A DNA stretch of 35,135 bases from Pseudomonadota bacterium (GCA_027619995.1 JAQCGR010000005.1:1-35135), one strand, 5' to 3'. Positions 8,390 to 17,014 are shown, counted from the stretch's first letter. Numbers and translations are program-made. Notes: a model not told the origin generated them from the letters alone.

Positions 8390-9334
8390 ATGACATTCGA
8401 AGGCGTCTATACACCCGTGATCACGCCCTTCCGCGAGGACGAGTCGATCGACGAGAAAGCCTGGGCGGAGACGATCGAGTATCAGATCGAGACCGGTGCC
8501 CACGGCCTGGTCATCGGCGGCTCGACCGGCGAGTTCTACGCGCTGAGCCCCAAGGAGCGGCTGGCCCAGTTCAAGAAAGGCCATGAGCTTATCGCCGGAC
8601 GGGTGCCCTGGCTCGCCGGGGTGAACGCCTTCACGACCGGCGAGTGCTGCGATTTCGCCGTCGAGGCGCGCGACGCCGGCGCCGCCGGCCTGCTGATCGC
8701 GGCCCCGCCCTATTCCATCCCGACGGAAATGGAACTGGCGGCGCATTGTCTGGCCATCGAGCACGCGGCCAAGCTGCCCATCATGCTCTACAACTATCCG
8801 GGCCGGACCGGCGTCAACATGGGCGAGGAGTTCCTGGCCCGCGTCGGCAAGAACGCCAATTTCCGGGGCATCAAGGAAACCAGCGGGGATATCAACCGCG
8901 TCCATCTGATCGCCCGCGAGTTCCCCCAGATCGAACTGATCTGCGGCGCCGACGACCAGACCCTCGAATTCTTCCTCTGGGGCGCGCGCGGCTGGGTCAG
9001 CGGCTCGGCCAACTGCATCCTCAAGGAATGCCTGGCGCTCTACGAGGCCTGCGTGATCCAGAAGGATTTCGTGAAGGGCCGGCGCATCATGATGGCCCTG
9101 CTGCCGATCACCACGGTGTTGGAGCGCGGCGGCAAGTTCCTGCAATGCGTCAAATATGCCTGCGAGCTTCAGGGCCTGCCGGGCGGCGCGGTGCGCAAGC
9201 CGATGCGCCCGATGAAGAAGGAACTGGCCCGCCAGATGCGCGACGCCCTGCATATCGCCCAGACCACCGTCGCGGCGATCCAGGCCGAAGAGGCGCCTGC
9301 GAAAGGCCCGGTGCTGCGCCAGGTTCACGGTTGA
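8390..9334 (+). CDS. DapA-family class I aldolase/lyase, possible pyrroline-hydroxycarboxylate deaminase
   Basis: A 314-residue TIM-barrel enzyme of the dihydrodipicolinate synthase/N-acetylneuraminate lyase family. Visible hallmarks: GGSTGE (residues 43-48), the catalytic Tyr134 in YNYPGRTG, and the Schiff-base Lys162 in GIKETSGD. Length suits the family (about 290-315). True lysine-biosynthetic DapA is normally not placed among oxidases. The next gene, 10 bases on, is an aldehyde dehydrogenase, and a hydroxyproline-epimerase-like gene lies nearby. In known hydroxyproline operons a DapA-family protein deaminates 1-pyrroline-4-hydroxy-2-carboxylate to 2-oxoglutarate semialdehyde, so that role is favoured by context. 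Keto-deoxy sugar acid aldolase or dehydratase is the main alternative. The start has GGGAGGAG at ideal distance. Confidence 0.85.
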   Translation: MTFEGVYTPVITPFREDESIDEKAWAETIEYQIETGAHGLVIGGSTGEFYALSPKERLAQFKKGHELIAGRVPWLAGVNAFTTGECCDFAVEARDAGAAGLLIAAPPYSIPTEMELAAHCLAIEHAAKLPIMLYNYPGRTGVNMGEEFLARVGKNANFRGIKETSGDINRVHLIAREFPQIELICGADDQTLEFFLWGARGWVSGSANCILKECLALYEACVIQKDFVKGRRIMMALLPITTVLERGGKFLQCVKYACELQGLPGGAVRKPMRPMKKELARQMRDALHIAQTTVAAIQAEEAPAKGPVLRQVHG

Positions 9335-9344
9335 GGGCTGACAG

Positions 9345-10871
9345 ATGACTGAATTGCTGACCCAGGACGAATACGAGGTCATAGCCCGCGACCTGACCCT
9401 GCCGACGACGGCCTTCATCAATGGCCGGTTCTCGTCGGCGAAGTCGGGCCGGACCTTCGCCACCGTCAATCCTGCGAACGGAAGCACGATCGCCGAGATC
9501 GCCGCTTGCGAGGCCGAGGATATTGACCACGCCGTGACGAAGGCCCGCGAGGCTTTCGAGCAGGGCGTGTGGTCCCGCATGCCTCCGGTCGAACGCAAAC
9601 ATGCCCTGATCCGCCTCGTGAAGCTGATCAAGCGGAACCGTTACGAACTGGCGGTGATGGAGAGCGTCGAGAGCGGTAAGCCGATTCGCGATTGCGCGAC
9701 CCTTGATCTGCCGGAGACGCAGAACTGCCTGGAATGGCATGCCGAGGCGACGGATAAGATTTACGACCAGGTATCGCCGTCCGGCGACAATGCTCTGGGC
9801 CTCATCGTGCGCGAGCCGATGGGTGTGGTCGGCTGCGTCGTGCCCTGGAATTTCCCGCTGATGATGGTGGCGTGGAAGATCGGCCCGGCTCTCGCGGCGG
9901 GCAACAGCGTCGTCGTCAAGCCGGCCGAGCAGACGAGCATGACCGCCCTGCGCCTCGCGGAACTGGCGTTGGAGGCCGGCATTCCGGCCGGGGTGCTGAA
10001 CGTGGTGCCCGGCATGGGCGAGACGGCGGGCCAGGCACTGGGCCGCCATCCTGGCGTCGATATGATCTCCTTTACCGGCTCGACCGAAGTGGGCCGGATG
10101 TTCCTGAAATACTCGGCCGAGAGCAATCTCAAGAAGATCGTGCTCGAATGCGGCGGCAAGAATCCCTGCGTCGTGCTCGACGATGCCGAGAATCTCGACG
10201 CCGTGGCCGAGCATGTCGCCTATTCGGTGTTCTGGAACATGGGCCAGAACTGCTCGTCCAACTCGCGCCTGATCGTCCATAAGAAGATCAAGGACGAGCT
10301 GCTGTCGAAGGTTCTGGCCAAGGCGCGGGACTGGCGCACGGGCTATCCCCTCGATCCCTCGAACAACCTGGGGGCCATCGTCAGCCAGGAGCAGTTCGAC
10401 AAAATTCTTGGCTATATCAAGTTGGGAAAGAAGGAAGGCGGGTCGGTCGCCCTTGGCGGCGAGCCGATTTCGAACGGCGGCGGTCTCTATATCGAGCCGA
10501 CCGTGTTTGACGGCGTGACCCCCAAGATGACGATTGCCCGGGAAGAGATTTTCGGCCCGGTCCTGTCGGTCATGACCGTGGGCAGCGTGGACGAGGCCAT
10601 CGACCTCGCCAACGACACGCAATACGGCCTGCAGGCCTCGGTGTTCACCTCGAACGTGAAGCGGGCGCATCGCGTCGCGCGCGCCATCCAGGCCGGTACC
10701 GTCACGGTCAACTGCTACGGCGAAGGCGATATGACGACGCCCTTCGGCGGCTACAAGCTGTCGGGCTTCGGCGGACGCGACAACTCGCTGATGGCCCATG
10801 ACCAGTATTGCGAAACCAAGACGATCTGGTTCGACCTGAGCGACAATCCCGTCGATCAGAAAGTCGATTGA
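9345..10871 (+). CDS. NAD(P)-dependent aldehyde dehydrogenase, PuuC-like
   Basis: A 508-residue ALDH-superfamily enzyme with all key elements: VPWNFPL (residues 166-172), VKPAEQTS cofactor helix region (191-198), FTGSTEVG (243-250), general base Glu268 in LECGG, and nucleophile Cys303 in GQNCSS. EEIFGPV follows in the C-terminal half. The end (EGDMTTPFGGYKLSGFGGRD and TKTIWFDL) resembles PuuC and related gamma-aminobutyraldehyde-type dehydrogenases more than typical 2-oxoglutarate semialdehyde dehydrogenases. It directly follows the DapA-family gene (10-base gap, GAGGG before the start). In the pathway suggested by its neighbours it would oxidise 2-oxoglutarate semialdehyde to 2-oxoglutarate. 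The enzyme class is certain; the substrate is inferred from context. Confidence 0.9.
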   Translation: MTELLTQDEYEVIARDLTLPTTAFINGRFSSAKSGRTFATVNPANGSTIAEIAACEAEDIDHAVTKAREAFEQGVWSRMPPVERKHALIRLVKLIKRNRYELAVMESVESGKPIRDCATLDLPETQNCLEWHAEATDKIYDQVSPSGDNALGLIVREPMGVVGCVVPWNFPLMMVAWKIGPALAAGNSVVVKPAEQTSMTALRLAELALEAGIPAGVLNVVPGMGETAGQALGRHPGVDMISFTGSTEVGRMFLKYSAESNLKKIVLECGGKNPCVVLDDAENLDAVAEHVAYSVFWNMGQNCSSNSRLIVHKKIKDELLSKVLAKARDWRTGYPLDPSNNLGAIVSQEQFDKILGYIKLGKKEGGSVALGGEPISNGGGLYIEPTVFDGVTPKMTIAREEIFGPVLSVMTVGSVDEAIDLANDTQYGLQASVFTSNVKRAHRVARAIQAGTVTVNCYGEGDMTTPFGGYKLSGFGGRDNSLMAHDQYCETKTIWFDLSDNPVDQKVD

Positions 10872-10897
10872 TCACCGGACGACAGGTCAGGGATATG

Positions 10898-11674
10898 ATG
10901 GACGGTGGAACGCACGACCGCCAACTGGCGGGCCGGGTCGCTTTGGTGACCGGGGCTGCCAGGGGGATGGGCTATCACCATGCGCGCCTGCTCGCCGAGC
11001 GAGGGGCGAAGGTCGTGCTACAGGACATCGAGGCCGAGGTCGCGAGTAAAGCGGCCGAGGATCTGCGCGCGGCCGGGGGCGCGGTCATCGCGGTCTCGGG
11101 CGATGTCGGCGATGAAGAGGATGTCGAGCGCAACGTCGCTGCGGCCGAAGCGGAATTCGGGCCGGTGAGCATCCTGGTCAACAATGCAGGGATCGGGAAG
11201 TCGGGCAAAACCGAGGAAACGACCGAGGCGATCTTCGACCGGGTGTTCAACGTCAATCTGCGCGGCACCTTCCTGATGACGCGTCGGGTCGTGGCGGGCA
11301 TGAAGGCGGCGCGCTACGGCAAGATCGTCAATATTTCATCCCGCTTCGGCCAGGTCGGCGCGGCCTATTCGATCGCCTATTGCGCATCGAAATCCGGCGT
11401 GCACGGTCTGACGAAGGCCTGGGCCAAGGAGTTCGCGCCCTGGAATATCTGTGTCAATTGCGTCGCGCCGGGCGGTGTCTGGACGGAAATGGGCCTTGAA
11501 GAGCATGGCGGCGCGGAAGGCATTCGCCGCGTCGAGCAGACAGTGCCGCTGAAGCGCTGGGCACAGCCCGAGGAGATCGGCTATGCGGTCGCCTTTCTGG
11601 CGAGTCCGGAATCGGATTTCATCACCGGCCAGGTGCTGCCGGCCAATGGCGGCGCAACGATAACCGGGATTTGA
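10898..11674 (+). CDS. Short-chain dehydrogenase/reductase (first of three in tandem)
   Basis: A 258-residue classical SDR. NAD(P) motif TGAARGMG (residues 18-25), an acidic residue after beta-2 (LQDI) that favours NAD, NNAG (95-98), catalytic Ser in NISS (147-148), and Tyr161/Lys165 in YCASK. Two adjacent ATGs occur at 10895 and 10898. AGGGA at 10889-10893 is better spaced for the second, so I chose it. The frame runs back into the aldehyde dehydrogenase gene, but that stretch has no family match. It oxidises or reduces a hydroxyl/keto group on an unknown substrate. The stop codon falls inside the first copy of a 12-bp tandem repeat. Confidence 0.88.
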   Translation: MDGGTHDRQLAGRVALVTGAARGMGYHHARLLAERGAKVVLQDIEAEVASKAAEDLRAAGGAVIAVSGDVGDEEDVERNVAAAEAEFGPVSILVNNAGIGKSGKTEETTEAIFDRVFNVNLRGTFLMTRRVVAGMKAARYGKIVNISSRFGQVGAAYSIAYCASKSGVHGLTKAWAKEFAPWNICVNCVAPGGVWTEMGLEEHGGAEGIRRVEQTVPLKRWAQPEEIGYAVAFLASPESDFITGQVLPANGGATITGI

Positions 11675-11699
11675 TCCGGGATTTGAGCCGGGATTTGAG
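11664..11699 (+). repeat. Three tandem copies of a 12-bp unit across a stop codon
   Basis: Three near-identical units CCGGGATTTGA(T/G) occupy 11664-11675, 11676-11687 and 11688-11699; only the last base of the first unit differs. The first unit contains the final codons and TGA stop of the upstream SDR, so the repeat looks like local slippage that extended the gap before the next SDR. Confidence 0.9.
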
Positions 11700-11711
11700 A
11701 GGGAGAAGAAC

Positions 11712-12458
11712 GTGGCGGGTTTGGAGGGAAAGACCGCGCTGGTCACCGGCGCAGGCCGGGGGCTAGGGCGGCAGCACGCATTGACCCTGGCCGAACGGGG
11801 TGCCGCGGTGATCGTCCACGACATCGCGGAGGTCGGGGCCGAGGAAACGGCAGGGATGGTCCGCAAGGCGGGCGGCGAGGCGCGGGTCGCGGTCTGCGAT
11901 ATCACCGATGTGGCGGCGATCAAGGAGGCATTCGGCGCGCTCGGGACCGTCGATATCGTGGTGAACAATGCCGGCACCCATGAAGCACGCCTGATCGAGG
12001 CGATATCCGCCGCCGAGTTCAAGCATATGATGGACGTGCATGTGAAAGGCGCCTTCTTCACCGTCCAGACCCTGCTGCCGGCCATGAAGGAACGGCGCGG
12101 CGGCAAGATCATCAACACCGCTTCGGCCTGGGGCCAATGCGGCTGGCACACGGACAGCCATTATTGCGGCGCGAAGGCCGCGATTCTCGGCCTGACCAAG
12201 GCCTGGGCCAAGGAATTCGCGCCCTGGGGCATCCGCGTGAATGCCGTGTCCCCCGGCGTGGTGATGACGGAGATGACGCGCCTGAACCGGACCGACGAGG
12301 AAATCCGCGATCTGGCGGAAAAGCATATTCCGGTCGGGCGGTTGGGCCTGCCGGAGGATATCTCCTACGCGGTCGCCTATCTCGCCTCCGCCGAGGCCGA
12401 TTTCATCACCGGCCAGGTGCTGCCGGTCAACGGCGGCGAGTTCATCGTCGGCATCTGA
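11712..12458 (+). CDS. Short-chain dehydrogenase/reductase (second of three in tandem)
   Basis: A 248-residue classical SDR. Motifs: TGAGRGLG (residues 12-19), VHDI acidic end of beta-2 (NAD preference), NNAG (85-88), Ser138 in TASAWG, and Tyr151/Lys155 in YCGAK. It resembles its neighbours on both sides, sharing an LTKAWAKEFAPW segment with the first and an LTKAWAKE-APW segment with the third, so the three likely arose by tandem duplication. The start is GTG with GAGGGAGAAG upstream. Function beyond an NAD(P)-linked alcohol/ketone oxidoreductase is not known. Confidence 0.9.
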   Translation: MAGLEGKTALVTGAGRGLGRQHALTLAERGAAVIVHDIAEVGAEETAGMVRKAGGEARVAVCDITDVAAIKEAFGALGTVDIVVNNAGTHEARLIEAISAAEFKHMMDVHVKGAFFTVQTLLPAMKERRGGKIINTASAWGQCGWHTDSHYCGAKAAILGLTKAWAKEFAPWGIRVNAVSPGVVMTEMTRLNRTDEEIRDLAEKHIPVGRLGLPEDISYAVAYLASAEADFITGQVLPVNGGEFIVGI

Positions 12459-12459
12459 T

Positions 12460-13218
12460 ATGGCAGGCCTCGATGGCCGCGTCGTCCTGGTCACCGGCGC
12501 GGGGGCTGGGATGGGGCGGTCCCATGCCCAAATCCTGGCGGCGCGGGGCGCCGATATCGTCGTCCAGGATATCGGCGAGCCATCCGCCCGGGAAACGGCC
12601 GAAATGGTCCTTTCGGCCGGGCGGCGCGCCCATGTCGCGGTCTGCGACGTGTCCGACGGCGAGGCGCTGACGGCTGCAATCGAAGAGGCCGTTGTCGCCC
12701 TGGGGCCGATCGACGTGCTGGTGAACAATGCGGGCATCCATGCCCTCACCCCCTTCGATGAGATCGAGGAGGCGGAGTTCGACCGTATCTTCGCGGTCAA
12801 TGTCGCGGGCAGTTTCAACGCGGCGAAGGCGGTCCTGCCCGGCATGAAGGCGCGGTGCCGGGGCGCCATCGTGAATGTCGCCTCGACCTCCGGCCAGATC
12901 GGCACCCCGAACGACACCCATTATTGCGCGTCGAAAGGGGCGATCCTCGGTCTGACCAAGGCCTGGGCCAAGGAGCTGGCCCCTTGGTCGATCCGCGTGA
13001 ACGCCGTCTCGCCCGGCCCGATCGCCACGGAAATGACGGTGCGCAACCGGGGCTGGGAAGGCATCCGCGAGCGCGCGGAGAAGGAGATTCCCCTGCGCCG
13101 CTACGGCATGCCCGAGGATGTCTCCCATGCCGTCGCCTTTTTGGCGGGCGATGGTGCGAGCTTCGTCACCGGACAGGTGATCACGCTCGCCGGCGGCCTT
13201 GCCATCGTAGGAATCTGA
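12460..13218 (+). CDS. Short-chain dehydrogenase/reductase (third of three in tandem)
   Basis: A 252-residue classical SDR. Motifs: TGAGAGMG (residues 12-19), VQDI after beta-2, NNAG (89-92), Ser near 142 in VASTSG, and Tyr155/Lys159 in YCASK. The ATG follows the previous stop by one base, so translation is probably coupled to the second SDR. It ends in LAIVGI, as the second ends in FIVGI and the first in ATITGI. It faces the convergent oxidoreductase gene at 13253 across 34 bases, in which I see no strong terminator. Confidence 0.9.
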   Translation: MAGLDGRVVLVTGAGAGMGRSHAQILAARGADIVVQDIGEPSARETAEMVLSAGRRAHVAVCDVSDGEALTAAIEEAVVALGPIDVLVNNAGIHALTPFDEIEEAEFDRIFAVNVAGSFNAAKAVLPGMKARCRGAIVNVASTSGQIGTPNDTHYCASKGAILGLTKAWAKELAPWSIRVNAVSPGPIATEMTVRNRGWEGIRERAEKEIPLRRYGMPEDVSHAVAFLAGDGASFVTGQVITLAGGLAIVGI

Positions 13219-13252
13219 AGCGGTCCGTGTCGGACAAGCCGCCGGCCCAGCC

Positions 13253-14521
13253 TTAGAAGCGGTCGATCCGGAAGGGGTGCAGGTCGAGGGCCGGATTCCG
13301 CCCGGCGATCAGATCGGAGACGGCGCGCCCCGTCACGGCGCCGGAGGCCAGGCCGATATGGCTGTGGCCGAAGGCGTAATAGACATTGCGCCGATGCGGC
13401 GAGGGGCCGATCACCGGCATCGAATCGGGCAGCAGGGGCCGGTCGCCCGCCCATTGACTGTAGCCCTCGGTGTTGAGGCCCGGGAAGATGCGCTTGGCGT
13501 TTTCTACGATGGCCCGCGCGCGGCGCCAGTTGGGCGGCGAATCCAATCCCGCGAATTCGCTCGTCCCGCCCAGGCGCAATCCCATGACCATGGGGGTGAT
13601 GGCATGCTTGCCCACGGTGTCCATCATGATATGGCGCACCTCGACCCCAGGATTGGGCAGGCCGACATGGTAGCCGCGCTGGCTTTCCTGGGGCGCGGGC
13701 GAACCCAGCATCTTCGACAGGCGATGCGACCAGGCCCCGGCGGCAACGACGAAATCGTCGGCGGCGATCGTGCCCGATTCCGTGCGCAGGGCGGTGACCT
13801 TGCCATCCGCCGAGTCGAAGCCGGTGACGGCGGCGCGGCGGATCTCGCCGCCCTGGGCGGCGAAATGGCGGGCCAGCCCGTCGACGATCAGGAAGGGGTC
13901 GCCGACATGGCGCCAGACCTCTTCATAGACCGCGAAATTGTAGGCAGGGCCGATATCCGGCTCCATGCGCAGCAGGGCTTCCCGGTCGATGGTTTCGTAG
14001 GGAATGCCGCGATCCTTGCGCAGCTTCCATTGCAGGGCATCGCCCTCGAAGGCGGCGCGGTCGGTATAGAGGTGGATGACACCGGTATGGTGGACCAGAT
14101 TGTCCAGCCCGGCGGCCGAGAAGAGGGGGCGCCAGACCTCGTAGCTGGGCGAGAGCAGCGCGTTCATGGCATCGGTGATGCGCTCGACCTCCTCCATCCG
14201 CCCGGCGCGGGCGAAGCGCAGCAGCCAGGGGGCGAGGCGCGGCAGATGGCTCCATTTCAGTGCCAGGGGCCCGTTCGGGTCGAACAGCCAGCCCGGCACC
14301 TTGCGCAGCACGCCGGGACTCGACAGTGGCGGGATCGAGGTGACGCCGAGCCCGCCCGAATTGCCCCAGGAACAGCCCATGCCGGGGGCCTGCCAGTCGA
14401 CCACGGTCACGCGGTGGCCGTCTTCCTGGAGGCAACAGGCCGTTGCCATACCGATCACACCGGCGCCGACAATGGCGATATGCCGGGAGTCGCCCCGGCC
14501 GGACTCGGCTTGTGTCGTCAT
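13253..14521 (-). CDS. DadA-family FAD-dependent dehydrogenase, possible D-hydroxyproline dehydrogenase (paralogue 1)
   Basis: A 422-residue flavoprotein. The FAD motif is IAIVGAGVIGMATACCLQ (GAGVIG at residues 19-24) followed by TVVD. Then come CSWGNSGGL, the DadA-type PGWLFDPNGPLALKW block, the HYLPRLAPW-like LPRLAPWLLRF segment, and C-terminal QWAGDRPLLPDSMPVIGPSP and FGHSHIGLASGAVTG. This organisation matches D-amino acid dehydrogenases, including the D-hydroxyproline dehydrogenases of hydroxyproline operons. It is downstream of a closely similar paralogue on the same strand (39-base gap), so the two are probably co-transcribed. Membrane quinone or another carrier is the usual electron acceptor in the family. 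Substrate inferred from the nearby epimerase gene. Confidence 0.85.
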   Translation of the reverse strand: MTTQAESGRGDSRHIAIVGAGVIGMATACCLQEDGHRVTVVDWQAPGMGCSWGNSGGLGVTSIPPLSSPGVLRKVPGWLFDPNGPLALKWSHLPRLAPWLLRFARAGRMEEVERITDAMNALLSPSYEVWRPLFSAAGLDNLVHHTGVIHLYTDRAAFEGDALQWKLRKDRGIPYETIDREALLRMEPDIGPAYNFAVYEEVWRHVGDPFLIVDGLARHFAAQGGEIRRAAVTGFDSADGKVTALRTESGTIAADDFVVAAGAWSHRLSKMLGSPAPQESQRGYHVGLPNPGVEVRHIMMDTVGKHAITPMVMGLRLGGTSEFAGLDSPPNWRRARAIVENAKRIFPGLNTEGYSQWAGDRPLLPDSMPVIGPSPHRRNVYYAFGHSHIGLASGAVTGRAVSDLIAGRNPALDLHPFRIDRF

Positions 14522-14560
14522 CGTGAAATGGCCCTGAACTGCCCGGAAACGCGGGATTGT

Positions 14561-15823
14561 CTAGAAGCGGGACACCCGGTAGGGCGCGAGGTCGACCGAG
14601 GGCGGCCGCCCGTCGACGATCTCGGTCACCAGCCTGCCGGTGATTGCCCCCAGGGTCAGGCCGTAGAAGGCGTGTCCGAAGGCGAAAACGACATTTCTGT
14701 GCCGGGGTGAACGGTCGATCACCGGCAGCGAATCGGGAATGATCGGGCGGTCGCCAGCCCATTCGGTATAGCCCTCGGTGCTGATGCCGGGGAAGACGCT
14801 CTTGGCGACCTCGGTCAGCTTGCGCGCCCGGCCCCAGTTCGGCTCCGAATTGAGGCCCGCGAACTCGGCCGTGCCGGCGAAGCGCAACCCCATCCGCATG
14901 GGGGTGATGGCGCAGCTGAACTCGGGCGGGAAGACCATGTTGCGGGGCATCTTGCCCGGCTCGGGCAGGACGATGTGATAGCCGCGGCAGGATTCCAGCG
15001 GAATCTTGCTGCCCAGGCACGCGGCCAGCTTCTGGGACCACGCGCCGGCGCAGATGACCAGATTCTCGACCTTATGCACGCCTTTGTTGGTGCGCAGGGC
15101 ATGCACGCCGTTGGGGCCGGTTTCGATATCGGCCACCAGTTCGCGCAGCAGGGTGCCACCGCGGCGGGGGAAATGCTCGGCCAGGCCGACGACCACCGCA
15201 TGAGGGTCCACCGCGCGCTGCCAATCGGGCTCGAACATGCCGCAGGTATAATCCGGGTTCAGGGTCGGCTCGACCTGGCGCAACTCGTCGCGGTTCAGAC
15301 GCTGCACATTGAGCCCGTGCTGGCGCGACATGCGCCACATGGCGGCGTCGGCTTCCAGGGCCGCCTCGTTGCGATAGGGGATGACGCCGCCGACCGGCTG
15401 CACGAGATCGGCGATTCCGGCGGCATCGAGCAGGGGCTGCCAGTCGGTCTTGCTGCTGCGCATCAGGGCTAGGATGCCCTCGAAGGATTTCCCGGCATTC
15501 TCCGTCCCGCTGGCGCGCATGAAACGGACGAGCCAGGGCGCCAGGCGCGGCAGATAGGGCCAGCGCAGGGCCAGAGGGCCGAGCGGGTCGGTCAGCCAGC
15601 CGGGAAGCTTGGCCGCCATGCCGGGCATGCCCAGCGGGAAGGCATGAGAGGTCGGCATGCCGCCGGCATTGCCGAAGGATGCCGCTTCGCCGGGCGGCAG
15701 GCGGTCGATCACGGTGACGGCATAGCCGGCGTCCTGAAGCTGGACCGCCGTGGCCATGCCGACGACGCCGGCGCCGATGATGGTGACCTGACCGCCCTGG
15801 GCGGCCTTCGATGTCTGGTTCAT
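14561..15823 (-). CDS. DadA-family FAD-dependent dehydrogenase, possible D-hydroxyproline dehydrogenase (paralogue 2)
   Basis: A 420-residue flavoprotein from the ATG at 15823; the frame is open further upstream but without family-like residues. FAD motif VTIIGAGVVGMATAVQLQ (GAGVVG at residues 17-22). It shares with its neighbour the blocks PGWLTDPLGPLALRW, LPRLAPWLVRF, EWAGDRPIIPDSLPVI and FGHAFYGLTLGAITG, so the pair are tandem paralogues. It is transcribed away from the proline-racemase-family gene at 15958. That divergent arrangement of epimerase and FAD dehydrogenase fits a hydroxyproline pathway: epimerase makes the D-isomer and the dehydrogenase oxidises it to 1-pyrroline-4-hydroxy-2-carboxylate. 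Confidence 0.85.
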   Translation of the reverse strand: MNQTSKAAQGGQVTIIGAGVVGMATAVQLQDAGYAVTVIDRLPPGEAASFGNAGGMPTSHAFPLGMPGMAAKLPGWLTDPLGPLALRWPYLPRLAPWLVRFMRASGTENAGKSFEGILALMRSSKTDWQPLLDAAGIADLVQPVGGVIPYRNEAALEADAAMWRMSRQHGLNVQRLNRDELRQVEPTLNPDYTCGMFEPDWQRAVDPHAVVVGLAEHFPRRGGTLLRELVADIETGPNGVHALRTNKGVHKVENLVICAGAWSQKLAACLGSKIPLESCRGYHIVLPEPGKMPRNMVFPPEFSCAITPMRMGLRFAGTAEFAGLNSEPNWGRARKLTEVAKSVFPGISTEGYTEWAGDRPIIPDSLPVIDRSPRHRNVVFAFGHAFYGLTLGAITGRLVTEIVDGRPPSVDLAPYRVSRF

Positions 15824-15957
15824 GGCTCGTGCGGGAAAAGTGAATGGATATGGCGCGCAGCCTACGCCTTGCGGGGGCGCCGGCCAAGCGTCGCGCCGCT
15901 TGCGGGAGGCTCCGCCCTGTGGCACCTAGACTCGATGCCCGGAGCGAGGATGAACCG

Positions 15958-16959
15958 ATGCCCAAAGGTACTTTCTTCTGCGTCGATTCCCACACCTGCG
16001 GTTGCGCGGTGCGGGTCGTGGTCGGGGGCGCGCCGCTGCCCAGGGGAGCGACGGCAAGCGCCCGCCGGGTCGATTTCATCGAACGCCTCGACTGGATCCG
16101 CACCAGCCTGATGTACGAGCCGCGCGGCCACGACATGATGTCGGGCAGCGTGATCTATCCCCCGACCCGCGAGGATTGCGACCTGGGCGTGGTCTTCATC
16201 GAGGTCAGCGGCTGCCTGCCGATGTGCGGCCATGGCACCATGGGCACGGTCACCGTGGCGATCGAGCGCAACCTGGTCGAGCCGAAGGAGCCCGGCGTCC
16301 TGCGCCTCGACACACCGGCCGGCGTGGTGACGGCGCATTACGAGATGAAGGGCGAGCATGTGGAGAGCGTCCGTCTCTCCAACGTCGCCTCCTATGTCCA
16401 TGCCACGGGGATCGAGGTCGATTGCCCGGAACTCGGGCCGCTCTCCGTGGATATCGCCTATGGCGGGAACTTCTACGCCATCGTCGAGCCGCAGAAGACC
16501 TACGACGACCTGAGTCAGTTTGGCTCGCTCGACATCGTGCGGATCAGTCCCCGGCTGCGGACTCTCCTCAACGAGGCAATCGATTGCGTCCATCCGGACG
16601 ATCCCTCGATTCGGGGCATCGAACACATCATGTGGACGGGCCGGCCGACCGTGCCCGGCGCCCATGGCCGGAATGCCGTTTTCCTGGGCGAGCGCGGCAT
16701 CGACCGTTCGCCCTGCGGCACGGGCACCAGCGCGCGCATGGCCCTGCTCCATGCCCGGGGCGATCTGGCCGAGGGCGAGGATTTCATCCACGAAAGCATC
16801 ATCGGCAGCACGTTCACGGGGCGGGTCGAGGGGCTGGCCAAGGTCGGCAATCATCCGGCGATCCGGCCCAGCGTGGCCGGCTGGTCGCGCATCACGGGTA
16901 TCAACACCATATTCGTCGACGACCGCGATCCTTACGCCGCCGGTTTCCAGCTCGCCTAG
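15958..16959 (+). CDS. Proline racemase family enzyme, probable 4-hydroxyproline 2-epimerase
   Basis: A 333-residue protein of the proline racemase superfamily. Both catalytic cysteines are present: Cys90 in MCGHGTMG and Cys253 in SPCGTGTSA. This pair identifies racemases/epimerases and argues against trans-3-hydroxyproline dehydratase, which has Thr or Ser in place of one cysteine. The family blocks EPRGHDMMSGSVIYPP (residues 54-69) and YGGNFYAIV (168-176) are also present. The ATG at 15958 has GAGCGAGGA upstream; the frame opens earlier at 15844, but that stretch is unlike the family. It would convert trans-4-hydroxy-L-proline to cis-4-hydroxy-D-proline, the substrate of the divergent DadA-like genes. 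Proline racemase remains possible. Confidence 0.88.
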   Translation: MPKGTFFCVDSHTCGCAVRVVVGGAPLPRGATASARRVDFIERLDWIRTSLMYEPRGHDMMSGSVIYPPTREDCDLGVVFIEVSGCLPMCGHGTMGTVTVAIERNLVEPKEPGVLRLDTPAGVVTAHYEMKGEHVESVRLSNVASYVHATGIEVDCPELGPLSVDIAYGGNFYAIVEPQKTYDDLSQFGSLDIVRISPRLRTLLNEAIDCVHPDDPSIRGIEHIMWTGRPTVPGAHGRNAVFLGERGIDRSPCGTGTSARMALLHARGDLAEGEDFIHESIIGSTFTGRVEGLAKVGNHPAIRPSVAGWSRITGINTIFVDDRDPYAAGFQLA

Positions 16960-17014
16960 CTGCTGGCCGGCGACCGTATTTCTATAGCGCGTTGGATCCT
17001 TGGGGGAGGATGGA

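Noticed and set aside
7922-9631. A 569-codon open frame on the minus strand over the DapA-family gene
   Set aside because: It is antisense to a gene with all catalytic motifs, shows no family pattern and has low-complexity composition.
11664-11699. CRISPR-like repeat
   Set aside because: The units are directly adjacent with no spacers, only 12 bases long, and only three in number.
15844-15957. Upstream start for the proline-racemase-family gene at 15844
   Set aside because: The 38 extra residues are Arg/Ala-rich and unlike the family, and a good ribosome binding site stands before the ATG at 15958.
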